Assembly: GCA_934754755.1 (NCBI GenBank)
Contig: CAKVJS010000011.1
Location: forward strand, 1 to 14,301
DNA: 14,301 nt
Direction: 5' to 3'
DNA from: an uncultured Erysipelotrichales bacterium
Lineage (GTDB): Bacteria > Bacillota_I > Bacilli_A > Erysipelotrichales > Coprobacillaceae
Shown here: positions 1 to 6,831 of the stretch, in pieces
How the letters are laid out: each line of letters opens with the position of its first letter
Numbering within the stretch: position 1 is the stretch's first letter
Made by a program: the position numbers and the translations under genes
The notes under the pieces: generated by a model
Told to the model about the DNA's origin: nothing
What the model saw: the letters and a program-made list of their open reading frames with translations, nothing else
The model's database searches: none

Positions 1-868
1 ATGATATAAGATCGTCTTTATCTCTAATCATATCTTCTTGTAAAAAGGAGGCATAGGATCCTTCATATAATTTTAAGTCCTTACTGGGGGATAAGGGAAC
101 AACCTCACAAGTTACTTGTTTATTTTTGATATCTACAGCCACAATACCTTTTTTTTGATGCACTTCATCAAAGGAATATTTCATTAAACTTCCGCTATAG
201 CGGATCGTTTCTTTTTTGATTTTTTGCGAGGCATGTAAATGGCCTAACGCTACGTAGTCAAAATTTTCCATTAAAGTAACATCAATGATTTCACTACCAC
301 CAACACTTAGAATGACTTCACTATCACTCGTAGCTGGTTCCTTATTGCCAGCGACAAAATGATGCGTGACTAGCACATTTGTCTTTGTATAATCAATATT
401 CTGGTGTTGTAAATACGCCGCAAAAGCTTCCTGATAGGTATGACAATCAACACCTAATAAATAGCGGATATACGATGGTTTGAAAAAAGGAATTAAATAA
501 AAATGAACATCGTCAATAACAATCGGTTGCATTTCCTTTTGCGGATAACTAACAATATATAAGCCGTTTTCTTGTAATAATTCACTAGCGAACTGCAGTC
601 TTTCACTACTATCATGATTACCTGAAATAATAAGCACCTTTTTATGATACTCTAAAATGAGTCTTCGTAAAAAGGTACTTAAGACACGCACCGCCTCGCT
701 ACTGGGAATACTGCGGTCATAAACATCACCAGCAATAACCAATACGGGTACATTATTCGTATCCATATACTGTATGATTTGTTCTAATAGTTCAACTTGT
801 AAAGGCAATAGATTTTGTTGATATATTACTTTTCCTAAATGTAAATCGGCAACGTGTACAAATTTCAT
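1..868 (-). CDS. sbcD: Nuclease SbcCD subunit D (3' part cut off by window edge)
   Basis: This is a metallophosphoesterase of the SbcD/Mre11 family. With the SbcC ATPase it forms a nuclease that cleaves DNA hairpins and blocked double-strand ends in the cytoplasm. 289 residues are visible and no stop is reached before the left edge. Known full-length relatives are near 390 residues. Metal-binding motifs appear in the family order: D8-x-H10 in VADLHLG, GDVYDR at 47-52, GNHDSSER at 83-90, THHF at 168-171 and GHLH at 209-212. The ATG at 866-868 follows an AAGGAG ribosome site that starts with the TAA stop of the acetyltransferase gene upstream. The two genes are therefore probably cotranscribed and translationally coupled. 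sbcC would be expected just beyond the left edge, which I cannot see. Confidence 0.93.
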   Translation of the reverse strand, partial: MKFVHVADLHLGKVIYQQNLLPLQVELLEQIIQYMDTNNVPVLVIAGDVYDRSIPSSEAVRVLSTFLRRLILEYHKKVLIISGNHDSSERLQFASELLQENGLYIVSYPQKEMQPIVIDDVHFYLIPFFKPSYIRYLLGVDCHTYQEAFAAYLQHQNIDYTKTNVLVTHHFVAGNKEPATSDSEVILSVGGSEIIDVTLMENFDYVALGHLHASQKIKKETIRYSGSLMKYSFDEVHQKKGIVAVDIKNKQVTCEVVPLSPSKDLKLYEGSYASFLQEDMIRDKDDLIS

Positions 869-877
869 ATGTTCTCC

Positions 878-1282
878 TTATAAATGTATCAAGTATATTT
901 CTTTATAGCGATCTTGGCGATCAAAATATTTCTGTAATTTTCTGGGAACCATTCTTGTTTCCACATAGGTCGCAGATAATTTTTGAATTGTTTTTTTCGA
1001 AGCAATATTATCCGGATTACATGTAATAACTAAGGTTTTAAATCCCTTTTGTTTCGCTATGCTGAGTACTAATAAGGTCGCACAAAGCGCATAACTATGT
1101 CCACGATACGGCGGATCAATTGTATAGCCGATATGGCCATCATAGTACCTCCGTTCCACGGTACCTTCTCGCAAGATAATCGTACCGACACGGTCTTGTC
1201 CAACATATATAGCATACGTATAATAGGGATCCCAGTAATCAGGTAAATTTTGGTTTTGGTAAGATTCAAGTCGTAATTCCAT
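878..1282 (-). CDS. GNAT-family N-acetyltransferase
   Basis: A 134-residue single-domain GNAT protein, which would transfer an acetyl group from acetyl-CoA to an unknown amine substrate in the cytoplasm. The visible GNAT core is a beta strand with HIGYTIDPPYRG (50-61), a shortened acetyl-CoA pyrophosphate loop at RGHSYA (60-65), a helix after it, a strand KTLVITCNP (82-90) and the typical DNIASKKTIQKL segment (91-102). The pyrophosphate loop departs from the usual R-G-x-G-x-G/A by having His-Ser-Tyr in the middle. The start is the ATG at 1280-1282, preceded by an AGGGGTG ribosome site; in-frame stops lie just upstream. It is the promoter-side gene of a pair with sbcD, with 9 bases between them. 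No near-consensus sigma-A promoter is evident upstream. Substrate cannot be told from sequence. Confidence 0.85.
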   Translation of the reverse strand: MELRLESYQNQNLPDYWDPYYTYAIYVGQDRVGTIILREGTVERRYYDGHIGYTIDPPYRGHSYALCATLLVLSIAKQKGFKTLVITCNPDNIASKKTIQKLSATYVETRMVPRKLQKYFDRQDRYKEIYLIHL

Positions 1283-1415
1283 GTCTTCACCCCTACTAGT
1301 AGTATATCATATTTACTAAGTAACAGATGGGATATTTGTCATGGTTCCTCGATATTACTAATATATTGTTTATAAGGAGCGACATGGATGCACAATTGTA
1401 GATCCTATTTAACAT

Positions 1416-1441
1416 TATAAAAAAGCCCTCTATGAAGAGCT
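1416..1441 (-). terminator. Terminator of the aro operon
   Basis: Read on the minus strand, an imperfect hairpin (AGCTCT paired with AGGGCT, six pairs with one G-U, positions 1424-1441) is followed by a run of six T and then ATAA. It begins four bases after the stop codon of the chorismate mutase-shikimate kinase gene. The rest of the 1283-1444 gap holds only the ribosome site of the acetyltransferase gene and AT-rich sequence. Confidence 0.75.
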
Positions 1442-1444
1442 AGC

Positions 1445-2227
1445 TTAACCAGCTAATGCTTGTATTATTTTTTGTACCGTTTGAACAATAGTCCCTGTAT
1501 TATCAATACGTATGTGACAAGCCTGTAAATATTTGGGATGCCTTTTTTCATATAAGGCATGTAAATTATCTGGATTACTTTGTAACAAGGGACGCGTAGT
1601 AACATCGATGTCTTGGATGATATTAGTAATTGGACGATCAATATATACTAGAATCCCATTCTTTTGTAGGTAGGCAATATTTGTATCATCCGTAACGACC
1701 CCACCACCGGTTGCAATAATAACATCATCTAACGTAGATAGCCATTGATAACACTTTGTTTCTCTACTGCGAAAAGTTGCCTCATTCTCTTGCATCATAG
1801 TAGAAATAGATTGACCATACATCGCTTCTAAGTACGCATCACTATCGATAACGGGTCTTTGTAGAATAGCCCCTAACTCCTTAGCAATTGATGATTTACC
1901 GGCACCAGGCATACCTAGTAACACAATGTTTTTCTGTCTAACAGGCGAATTAGACGCGGATCCTTCTAGAAATGCTTGTTGATATTGTTTGGATAATTGC
2001 ATAACTTGCTTCATAAAGGAAATCACGTATGGCTTACTAGCATCGTTTACGCCCTGGCAACTTTTATATACTACGGCTTGTTCTCGTCTAGGCTGAAAAA
2101 TAGGTAAATCATGTTGTTTTTTATACGCTACAATTTCCTTGCTACACTTCATTCTTTGTTCTAAAAGAGCAAGTAATTGTTGATCAATAGCATCGATCTC
2201 TTTTCTATAAACTTCTATTTCTTTCAT
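1445..2227 (-). CDS. Chorismate mutase-shikimate kinase fusion
   Basis: A 260-residue bifunctional enzyme. Residues 1-88 are an all-helical AroQ-type chorismate mutase, which turns chorismate into prephenate. By alignment to the E. coli domain, R8, R25, K36, R48, E49 and Q83 fall on active-site positions. Residues 98-260 are a shikimate kinase, which phosphorylates shikimate with ATP. They show Walker A GMPGAGKS (105-112), the shikimate-binding D128-S-D130, R153 in FRSRE, the GGG turn (174-176), the lid TTRPLL (210-215) and R229-H-P231 near the C-terminus. The linker is about ten residues (EGSASNSPVR). The ATG overlaps the aroC stop as ATGA, with ATGAGG upstream as ribosome site, so translation is coupled. 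It is the last gene of the operon. I assign no symbol because the kinase half is aroK-like and the mutase half aroQ/pheA-like. Both domains look intact. Confidence 0.92.
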   Translation of the reverse strand: MKEIEVYRKEIDAIDQQLLALLEQRMKCSKEIVAYKKQHDLPIFQPRREQAVVYKSCQGVNDASKPYVISFMKQVMQLSKQYQQAFLEGSASNSPVRQKNIVLLGMPGAGKSSIAKELGAILQRPVIDSDAYLEAMYGQSISTMMQENEATFRSRETKCYQWLSTLDDVIIATGGGVVTDDTNIAYLQKNGILVYIDRPITNIIQDIDVTTRPLLQSNPDNLHALYEKRHPKYLQACHIRIDNTGTIVQTVQKIIQALAG

Positions 2228-3300
2228 ATATACCTCATAAAATCTAACATAGTAATAGCTGCCATCGCCTCAATTACCGCAATGGCACGAATGACAATAC
2301 ATGGATCGTGACGACCTCGCAAGGCAATTTCTGTGTTTTCACATTCCGTAATATGAATGGTTTGTTGGCGCTTCGCAATGGAGGCAGTAGGTTTAATTCC
2401 AACTGTAAAAACAATCGGCATGCCCGTACTAATGCCACCAATAATTCCACCATTATGATTACTTCTCGTCTTGACTTGCTTGTTAACGTCATAATAATAG
2501 CTATCATTCGCCTGACTACCATACAGTTCACTGATTTTCTCATTACCAAAAGAAACAGACTTAACCGCTGGCACGGAAAACAAAAGAGAAGATAACTGAC
2601 TTTCTATAGAACTAAAGAAGGGATCACCAAGTCCAGCGGGAACACCACAAATTGCGCATTCAATGCGACCACCAACCGAATCCCCCTGCTCCTTAGCATC
2701 CTGCACACATTGTAGCAAGTTTGGAATAATCGTTGGATCCAATACTGGATAGGTTTGTTTGTGCAAGGACTGCAAAGTTTCATTCGATACATCCGATTCA
2801 AAAGAAGAATCACAAATTTGATGCATCTGTTTAATATGTGCTCCGATTACAATGGAATGACTAGCTAAGATTTGTTTTGCGATAGCACCTGCAAAAACAA
2901 GTGGCGCTGTTAATCGACCAGAAAAGTGACCCCCACCACGTATATCATTATATCCCTGATACTTCACATGGGCAGGATAGTCACTATGCCCAGGTCGCAT
3001 TGTTGTTGCTAGCGATAGATAAGCATTGGAATCGATATTTTCATTCTTAATTATCGCTGTTAACGGTGCTCCCGTAGTTACGCCATCTAAGACACCACTT
3101 ACGATATCGACTTGATCGTTTTCTTTTCGTGGCGTAGTATTCCTATCATACCCCGGCCGCCTGCGTTGCATCTCCATGCGTATTAAGTTTTCATCCAAGA
3201 CAATCCCGCTAGGTAAATTTCCGAGTGTAATTCCGACTACTGGTCCATGGCTTTCACCGAAAATCGTTAGCTCTATATTATTTTTCCATGTCGAACTCAT
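2224..3300 (-). CDS. aroC: Chorismate synthase
   Basis: A 358-residue enzyme that removes phosphate from 5-enolpyruvylshikimate-3-phosphate to give chorismate, using reduced FMN; last step of the shikimate pathway, in the cytoplasm. Signature motifs are FGESHG (14-19, catalytic His18), RRRPGYDRNTTPRKEND (46-62), MRPGHSD (101-107, the second catalytic histidine H105), DIRGGGHFSGR (119-129), RSNHNGGI and the C-terminal RGRHDPC. Length is usual for the family. The ATG lies 23 bases inside the aroA reading frame. Its AGGAGG ribosome site is written by the aroA Gly-Gly codons near that gene's end, so the two genes are interlocked. The 3' end overlaps the next gene by four bases (ATGA). Confidence 0.97.
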   Translation of the reverse strand: MSSTWKNNIELTIFGESHGPVVGITLGNLPSGIVLDENLIRMEMQRRRPGYDRNTTPRKENDQVDIVSGVLDGVTTGAPLTAIIKNENIDSNAYLSLATTMRPGHSDYPAHVKYQGYNDIRGGGHFSGRLTAPLVFAGAIAKQILASHSIVIGAHIKQMHQICDSSFESDVSNETLQSLHKQTYPVLDPTIIPNLLQCVQDAKEQGDSVGGRIECAICGVPAGLGDPFFSSIESQLSSLLFSVPAVKSVSFGNEKISELYGSQANDSYYYDVNKQVKTRSNHNGGIIGGISTGMPIVFTVGIKPTASIAKRQQTIHITECENTEIALRGRHDPCIVIRAIAVIEAMAAITMLDFMRYI

Positions 3301-4561
3301 CGATGATACCTCCTAACATTTGATAATCCCGCCAGAAATCAGGGTACGATTTGGTAACACATTGATAATCGTCAAGGATTATTTCATCCTGAGCAATACT
3401 TGCAGCAATCGCTAATAACATAGCGATTCGATGATCGCTATACGTTTGACAAATCCCACCTGAAAGATGAGAGGCTGGATGAATACGAATGCTACTATAG
3501 TCAGACTGTATATGAGCACCTAATTTTCCTAACTGTTGTACAATCGCTTCGAGGCGATCACATTCTTTGATACGGAGGCGACTCGCATGCATAATATGAC
3601 TAGGCGAACCAGCCACACTGCAGGCCAAACTAATAATCGGAATAATATCTGGACAGGGTCGTGCATCGATCGTGCACCCTTGTAGTTGACTTGCTTCTAC
3701 TTGAATCCCATCTGGCATTTCTATGATAGATGCCTGCATTCTTTTTAAAAGAGTAAATATTTGTTGGTCACCTTGCTTAGTATCCATATTTATATTGGTC
3801 ATAACAATAGGATTACCTAATGCTCCGGCTACCGCAAAATAAGCCGCTTGTGATGCGTCGGCTTCCACTTGATAATCATGTGGCTTATACTTCTGGTTAC
3901 CCGGAATCATAAAATGAGTATATGCGTCGTCATGTGTAATGCAGATCCCATAATAATCCAACATATGTAACGTTAAATCAATATATCCTTTAGACTCTAC
4001 TGCCGTTGTTAAAAGAATTGTGGAATCCCCAGCAAGTAAAGGTAAAGCAAATAATAAGCCGCTAATAAATTGGGAAGAGATATTCCCCGGCAACGAAAAA
4101 TTGCCTGGGCTTAGTTTTCCAGTAACATGTAAATCTAAGGTATCCTTATTAGCACGATAAATAATCGATTGTTCATCAAAAATTGTATAGTATGGATCCA
4201 AAGGCCTTTTCCCCAAATTTCCTTGGCCAATAAAGTGGCTATGACTATTGGTAACCAAGGTAATAGGAAGCAAAAAGCGAAGGGTAGAGCCAGACTCACG
4301 ACAATCGATGAACCGATCCTCTTTATGGAAAGTAGTGGATCCATCAATCAACAAAGCATTAGAATGTCTCGTAATCGTAGTTCCGATAGCTTCCATGGCA
4401 TCCAATGTAGCAATAATATCTTGGCTATAGACAATATTTGTGATTTCACTTATACCATCCGCTAAGGCGGCACCGATAATAGCTCGATGGCTTAAGCTCT
4501 TAGAGGGTGGAACGGTAATATGCCCTCGTAAAGTGGTTGGTTTAATTTTTAATCGTTTCAT
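3278..4561 (-). CDS. aroA: 3-phosphoshikimate 1-carboxyvinyltransferase (EPSP synthase)
   Basis: A 427-residue enzyme joining phosphoenolpyruvate to shikimate-3-phosphate to form EPSP, in the cytoplasm. Visible motifs are PPSKSLSHRA (18-27, with K21, S22 and R26 for substrate binding), ESGSTLRF (89-96), GNLGKRP (114-120), EADASQAAYF (233-242), PDIIP with D305, RIKECDRL (330-337) and SDHRIA (375-380). These cover both domains of the inside-out barrel and no key residue is missing. The ESGSTLRF loop differs from the NAGTAMRP form of glyphosate-sensitive enterobacterial enzymes. I cannot place the enzyme in a sensitivity class from reading alone. The start follows the aroB stop by three bases with only a weak ribosome site, so coupling to aroB translation is likely. 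The 3' end overlaps aroC by 23 bases. Confidence 0.97.
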   Translation of the reverse strand: MKRLKIKPTTLRGHITVPPSKSLSHRAIIGAALADGISEITNIVYSQDIIATLDAMEAIGTTITRHSNALLIDGSTTFHKEDRFIDCRESGSTLRFLLPITLVTNSHSHFIGQGNLGKRPLDPYYTIFDEQSIIYRANKDTLDLHVTGKLSPGNFSLPGNISSQFISGLLFALPLLAGDSTILLTTAVESKGYIDLTLHMLDYYGICITHDDAYTHFMIPGNQKYKPHDYQVEADASQAAYFAVAGALGNPIVMTNINMDTKQGDQQIFTLLKRMQASIIEMPDGIQVEASQLQGCTIDARPCPDIIPIISLACSVAGSPSHIMHASRLRIKECDRLEAIVQQLGKLGAHIQSDYSSIRIHPASHLSGGICQTYSDHRIAMLLAIAASIAQDEIILDDYQCVTKSYPDFWRDYQMLGGIIDEFDMEK

Positions 4562-4564
4562 ATA

Positions 4565-5623
4565 CTATACCCGCTTGGCTAGAAGAAGCCATCGATTATC
4601 TGCCTTGTATAACCAGCTTTCACCAATCGTTTGTAGAAGAATATACGTGATTTGTTGATGGCTACTTTTTTTATCTAACAAAATAGCAGATAGTAAATTC
4701 TCTGTCTCTTCGTTACAAGTATAGGGCAGGCTATACTTGTCTACTACTGCTTGGATTTTAAAAGCCGTACCTTCTTTGGTTAAACCTTGTTGCTCAGCAA
4801 TTTTACAAATCTGTACCATGCCAATAGCTACTGCTTCCCCATGGCTATACTTTTCATATTGGTAATACTGTTCAATGGCATGTCCTAGTGTATGGCCAAA
4901 GTTTAACAACATTCGTTTACCATGGTCATATGGATCTAATTCAACAATATCTCGTTTAATCGTGACACAACGTTCTATAATATCTTCCATGTCTTGGTAT
5001 AAGGCTTCATACGATTCATACTTGGCTAGATCCGCAAATAAAGAAGCATCCTTAATACAACCATATTTAATCACCTCTGCCATCCCATCGTTAAAGTAAC
5101 GTCGGGGTAAGGTTTGTAATGTGGATGGATCGATCAGCACCAATTGGGGATGATAAAAGGTTCCGATTAGATTTTTTGCTTCCGGCATATTTAAGGCAAC
5201 CTTTCCACCAACCGATGCATCAACTTGCGCAAGTAAGGAAGTTGGTATTTGAATCAAGGCTATGCCTCGTAAATAAGTAGCTGCCACATACCCGGTTAAA
5301 TCACCAATAACACCGCCCCCTAGGGCAATTATAGCATCGCTACGGGTAAAGTTATGGGTTATCAAGGCCTGATACAATTCCATAGCAACACCCATTTGTT
5401 TCGATTCCTCACCATGTTTAACAATGATATGGTGCACCTTATACACCGGTTGTAAAAGGGAGATTAAGTCATCTCCATAATGAGGAAAGACATTATCATC
5501 ACATACTATCATTATTTTTTTATAATGACCGATTTGTTGCATATAGGAAGCCGCTTGTTGTAAAATACCTTTTTCAATATATATTGGATATGGTTTTCCA
5601 ACCTTCACTTCTATCTTTTTCAT
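4565..5623 (-). CDS. aroB: 3-dehydroquinate synthase
   Basis: A 352-residue NAD- and metal-dependent enzyme turning DAHP into 3-dehydroquinate, second step of the pathway, in the cytoplasm. The nucleotide-binding half shows GGGVIGDLTG (102-111) and a strongly conserved stretch around IPTSLLAQVDASVGGK (126-141). The metal ligands fit E183 in AEVIKYG, H244 in NFGHTLGHA and H261 in SHGEAVAIGM. Length is usual. The ATG has an AGAGG ribosome site that overlaps the TAG stop of the DAHP synthase gene ten bases upstream. The next gene, aroA, starts three bases after the stop. Confidence 0.97.
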   Translation of the reverse strand: MKKIEVKVGKPYPIYIEKGILQQAASYMQQIGHYKKIMIVCDDNVFPHYGDDLISLLQPVYKVHHIIVKHGEESKQMGVAMELYQALITHNFTRSDAIIALGGGVIGDLTGYVAATYLRGIALIQIPTSLLAQVDASVGGKVALNMPEAKNLIGTFYHPQLVLIDPSTLQTLPRRYFNDGMAEVIKYGCIKDASLFADLAKYESYEALYQDMEDIIERCVTIKRDIVELDPYDHGKRMLLNFGHTLGHAIEQYYQYEKYSHGEAVAIGMVQICKIAEQQGLTKEGTAFKIQAVVDKYSLPYTCNEETENLLSAILLDKKSSHQQITYILLQTIGESWLYKADNRWLLLAKRV

Positions 5624-5633
5624 ATAGTTTCCT

Positions 5634-6647
5634 CTATATTTCTTTCCCCATTATTGTAACAATACTCTTAATTTGTTGCAATACATCATCATATGTTTCT
5701 GGTTTTAACGACTGCTCGCCATCCGACAAGGCATGCTTAGGATCATTATGTACTTCTATCATTAACCCATTCGCACCAGCAGCAATTGCTGCCTTAGCCA
5801 TAGAATCAACCAGCCACCAAGCGCCACCAGCATGGCTAGGATCGATAATAATAGGTAAATGACTCAGCTTTTGGATTACCGGTATCGCCTGCAAGTCAAG
5901 GGTATTGCGGGTATAGGTTTCAAATGTCCGAATCCCCCGTTCACATAAAATGACATCGGGATTTCCGTGGGCAATAATATACTCCGCCGCCAGCAACCAT
6001 TCCTCATACGTAGCACTGAGTCCTCTTTTTAATAAAATCGGTTTGTTTACTTGCCCAAGCTTTTTTAGTAAATCAAAATTTTGCATATTTCTAGCACCAA
6101 TTTGGATCAAATCGACTTTTTTTACAAACTCCTCTAAATAATCAGTGGACATTAATTCAGAAACAATAGGTAACCCCGTTGCTTTTTTTGCGGCTACTAA
6201 TATATCTAATCCTTGACTTTGTAGCCCCTGAAAAGAATAGGGCGCACTTCTTGGTTTAAAAGCACCACCCCGTAACATATTAGCTCCTGATGCTTGCACT
6301 TTTTTTGCGATGGCAATCACTTGTTCTTCACTTTCCACTGCGCATGGTCCCGCAATACAAGCCAGATGTGGCCCACCTACTTTGACTCCGGCTACATCTA
6401 TAACGCTGTCATGAGGATGCAATGATCGCCCAGCTAACACATATGGTTTTGAGTCGTTACTTATTTGTGTAACCAGAGAATGTCTGTCTAATTCTCGTAT
6501 ATCTGACTCACATACTTCTCCTGAAACACGAAGTATCGTTTGGTCCTTTGTTTGTATTACCTGCACGCCCCCTTGTTTTGCTTCTATTTGGGTTACTAGT
6601 TGACCCAACTCTTCTTTTGTAATTTGACTTTGTAGTACAACAATCAT
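5634..6647 (-). CDS. aroF: 3-deoxy-7-phosphoheptulonate (DAHP) synthase, type I-beta
   Basis: A 337-residue enzyme that condenses phosphoenolpyruvate and erythrose-4-phosphate, the committed step into the shikimate pathway. Residues 1 to about 70 look like the ferredoxin-like regulatory domain of Thermotoga-type enzymes, which binds Tyr or Phe in studied relatives. Residues 95-325 are the barrel: AGPCAVES with metal-binding C102, GGAFKPRSAPYSFQG (127-141), IGARNMQN (183-190), LLKRG (205-209), CERGIRTFE (235-243), IIDPSHAGG (267-275, H272), E298 and SDG with D309. There is no fused chorismate mutase, unlike the Bacillus subtilis enzyme; in this operon the mutase is joined to shikimate kinase instead. 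The start has an AAGGAG ribosome site seven bases upstream. It is the first gene of the operon. The symbol follows the I-beta naming and is the least certain part. Confidence 0.95.
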   Translation of the reverse strand: MIVVLQSQITKEELGQLVTQIEAKQGGVQVIQTKDQTILRVSGEVCESDIRELDRHSLVTQISNDSKPYVLAGRSLHPHDSVIDVAGVKVGGPHLACIAGPCAVESEEQVIAIAKKVQASGANMLRGGAFKPRSAPYSFQGLQSQGLDILVAAKKATGLPIVSELMSTDYLEEFVKKVDLIQIGARNMQNFDLLKKLGQVNKPILLKRGLSATYEEWLLAAEYIIAHGNPDVILCERGIRTFETYTRNTLDLQAIPVIQKLSHLPIIIDPSHAGGAWWLVDSMAKAAIAAGANGLMIEVHNDPKHALSDGEQSLKPETYDDVLQQIKSIVTIMGKEI

Positions 6648-6696
6648 TTCTATTCTCCTTCATAATGACTTACTATTTTTATATAGAAGATAGAAA

Positions 6697-6720
6697 GCTC
6701 ACACCTATGAAGATGCGAGC
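6697..6720 (-). promoter_or_regulatory. Hairpin in the aro operon leader
   Basis: On the minus strand GCTCGCATC pairs with GGTGTGAGC over nine positions including G-U pairs, around a six-base loop. It lies midway in the roughly 95-base leader between the promoter and the first ATG. A pyrimidine-rich stretch (TTTCTATCTTCT) follows it, which is a poor T-run. It could be an attenuator or an RNA-binding protein site. I see no T-box sequence and no ATG-led leader peptide. Confidence 0.45.
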
Positions 6721-6749
6721 CTATATCTTTGTTTTTAGTATTCTTTTTA

Positions 6750-6778
6750 ATTGTATAAAATAGCCCTAAATTTGTCAA
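6750..6778 (-). promoter_or_regulatory. Sigma-A promoter of the aro operon
   Basis: Perfect -35 TTGACA (6773-6778), a 17-base spacer and -10 TACAAT (6750-6755), read on the minus strand. It lies between the terminator of the LCP gene and the DAHP synthase gene, and predicts a leader of about 95 bases. Confidence 0.85.
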
Positions 6779-6804
6779 TTCACATGCTTGATCGAATGTA
6801 ACTT

Positions 6805-6831
6805 AAAAAGAGAAGAACTATTGTTCTTCTC
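6805..6831 (-). terminator. Terminator of the LCP gene
   Basis: A perfect nine-pair stem (GAGAAGAAC with GTTCTTCTC), a four-base loop and five T on the minus strand. The left arm is coding: it includes the last codons and reaches the first base of the TAG stop, so the hairpin starts inside the gene. Confidence 0.9.

Noticed and set aside
1319..1342. Minus-strand ATG in frame upstream of the acetyltransferase gene, after a GAGG site
   Set aside because: It reads eight codons (MTNIPSVT) and then hits a stop, so it is not an extension of the acetyltransferase. There is no evidence for a separate peptide.
1374..1401. AAGGAG site followed by a five-codon plus-strand ORF (MDAQL)
   Set aside because: Far too short to support as a gene. 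It stands alone, with the aro terminator of the other strand just after it.
2308..2595. Plus-strand ORF of 95 codons opposite aroC and similar antisense frames opposite aroA and aroB
   Set aside because: They lie antisense to well-conserved enzymes, with no ribosome site and no recognisable protein.
6648..6750. T-box riboswitch in the aro leader
   Set aside because: The leader is only about 95 bases and has no T-box sequence or specifier stem.
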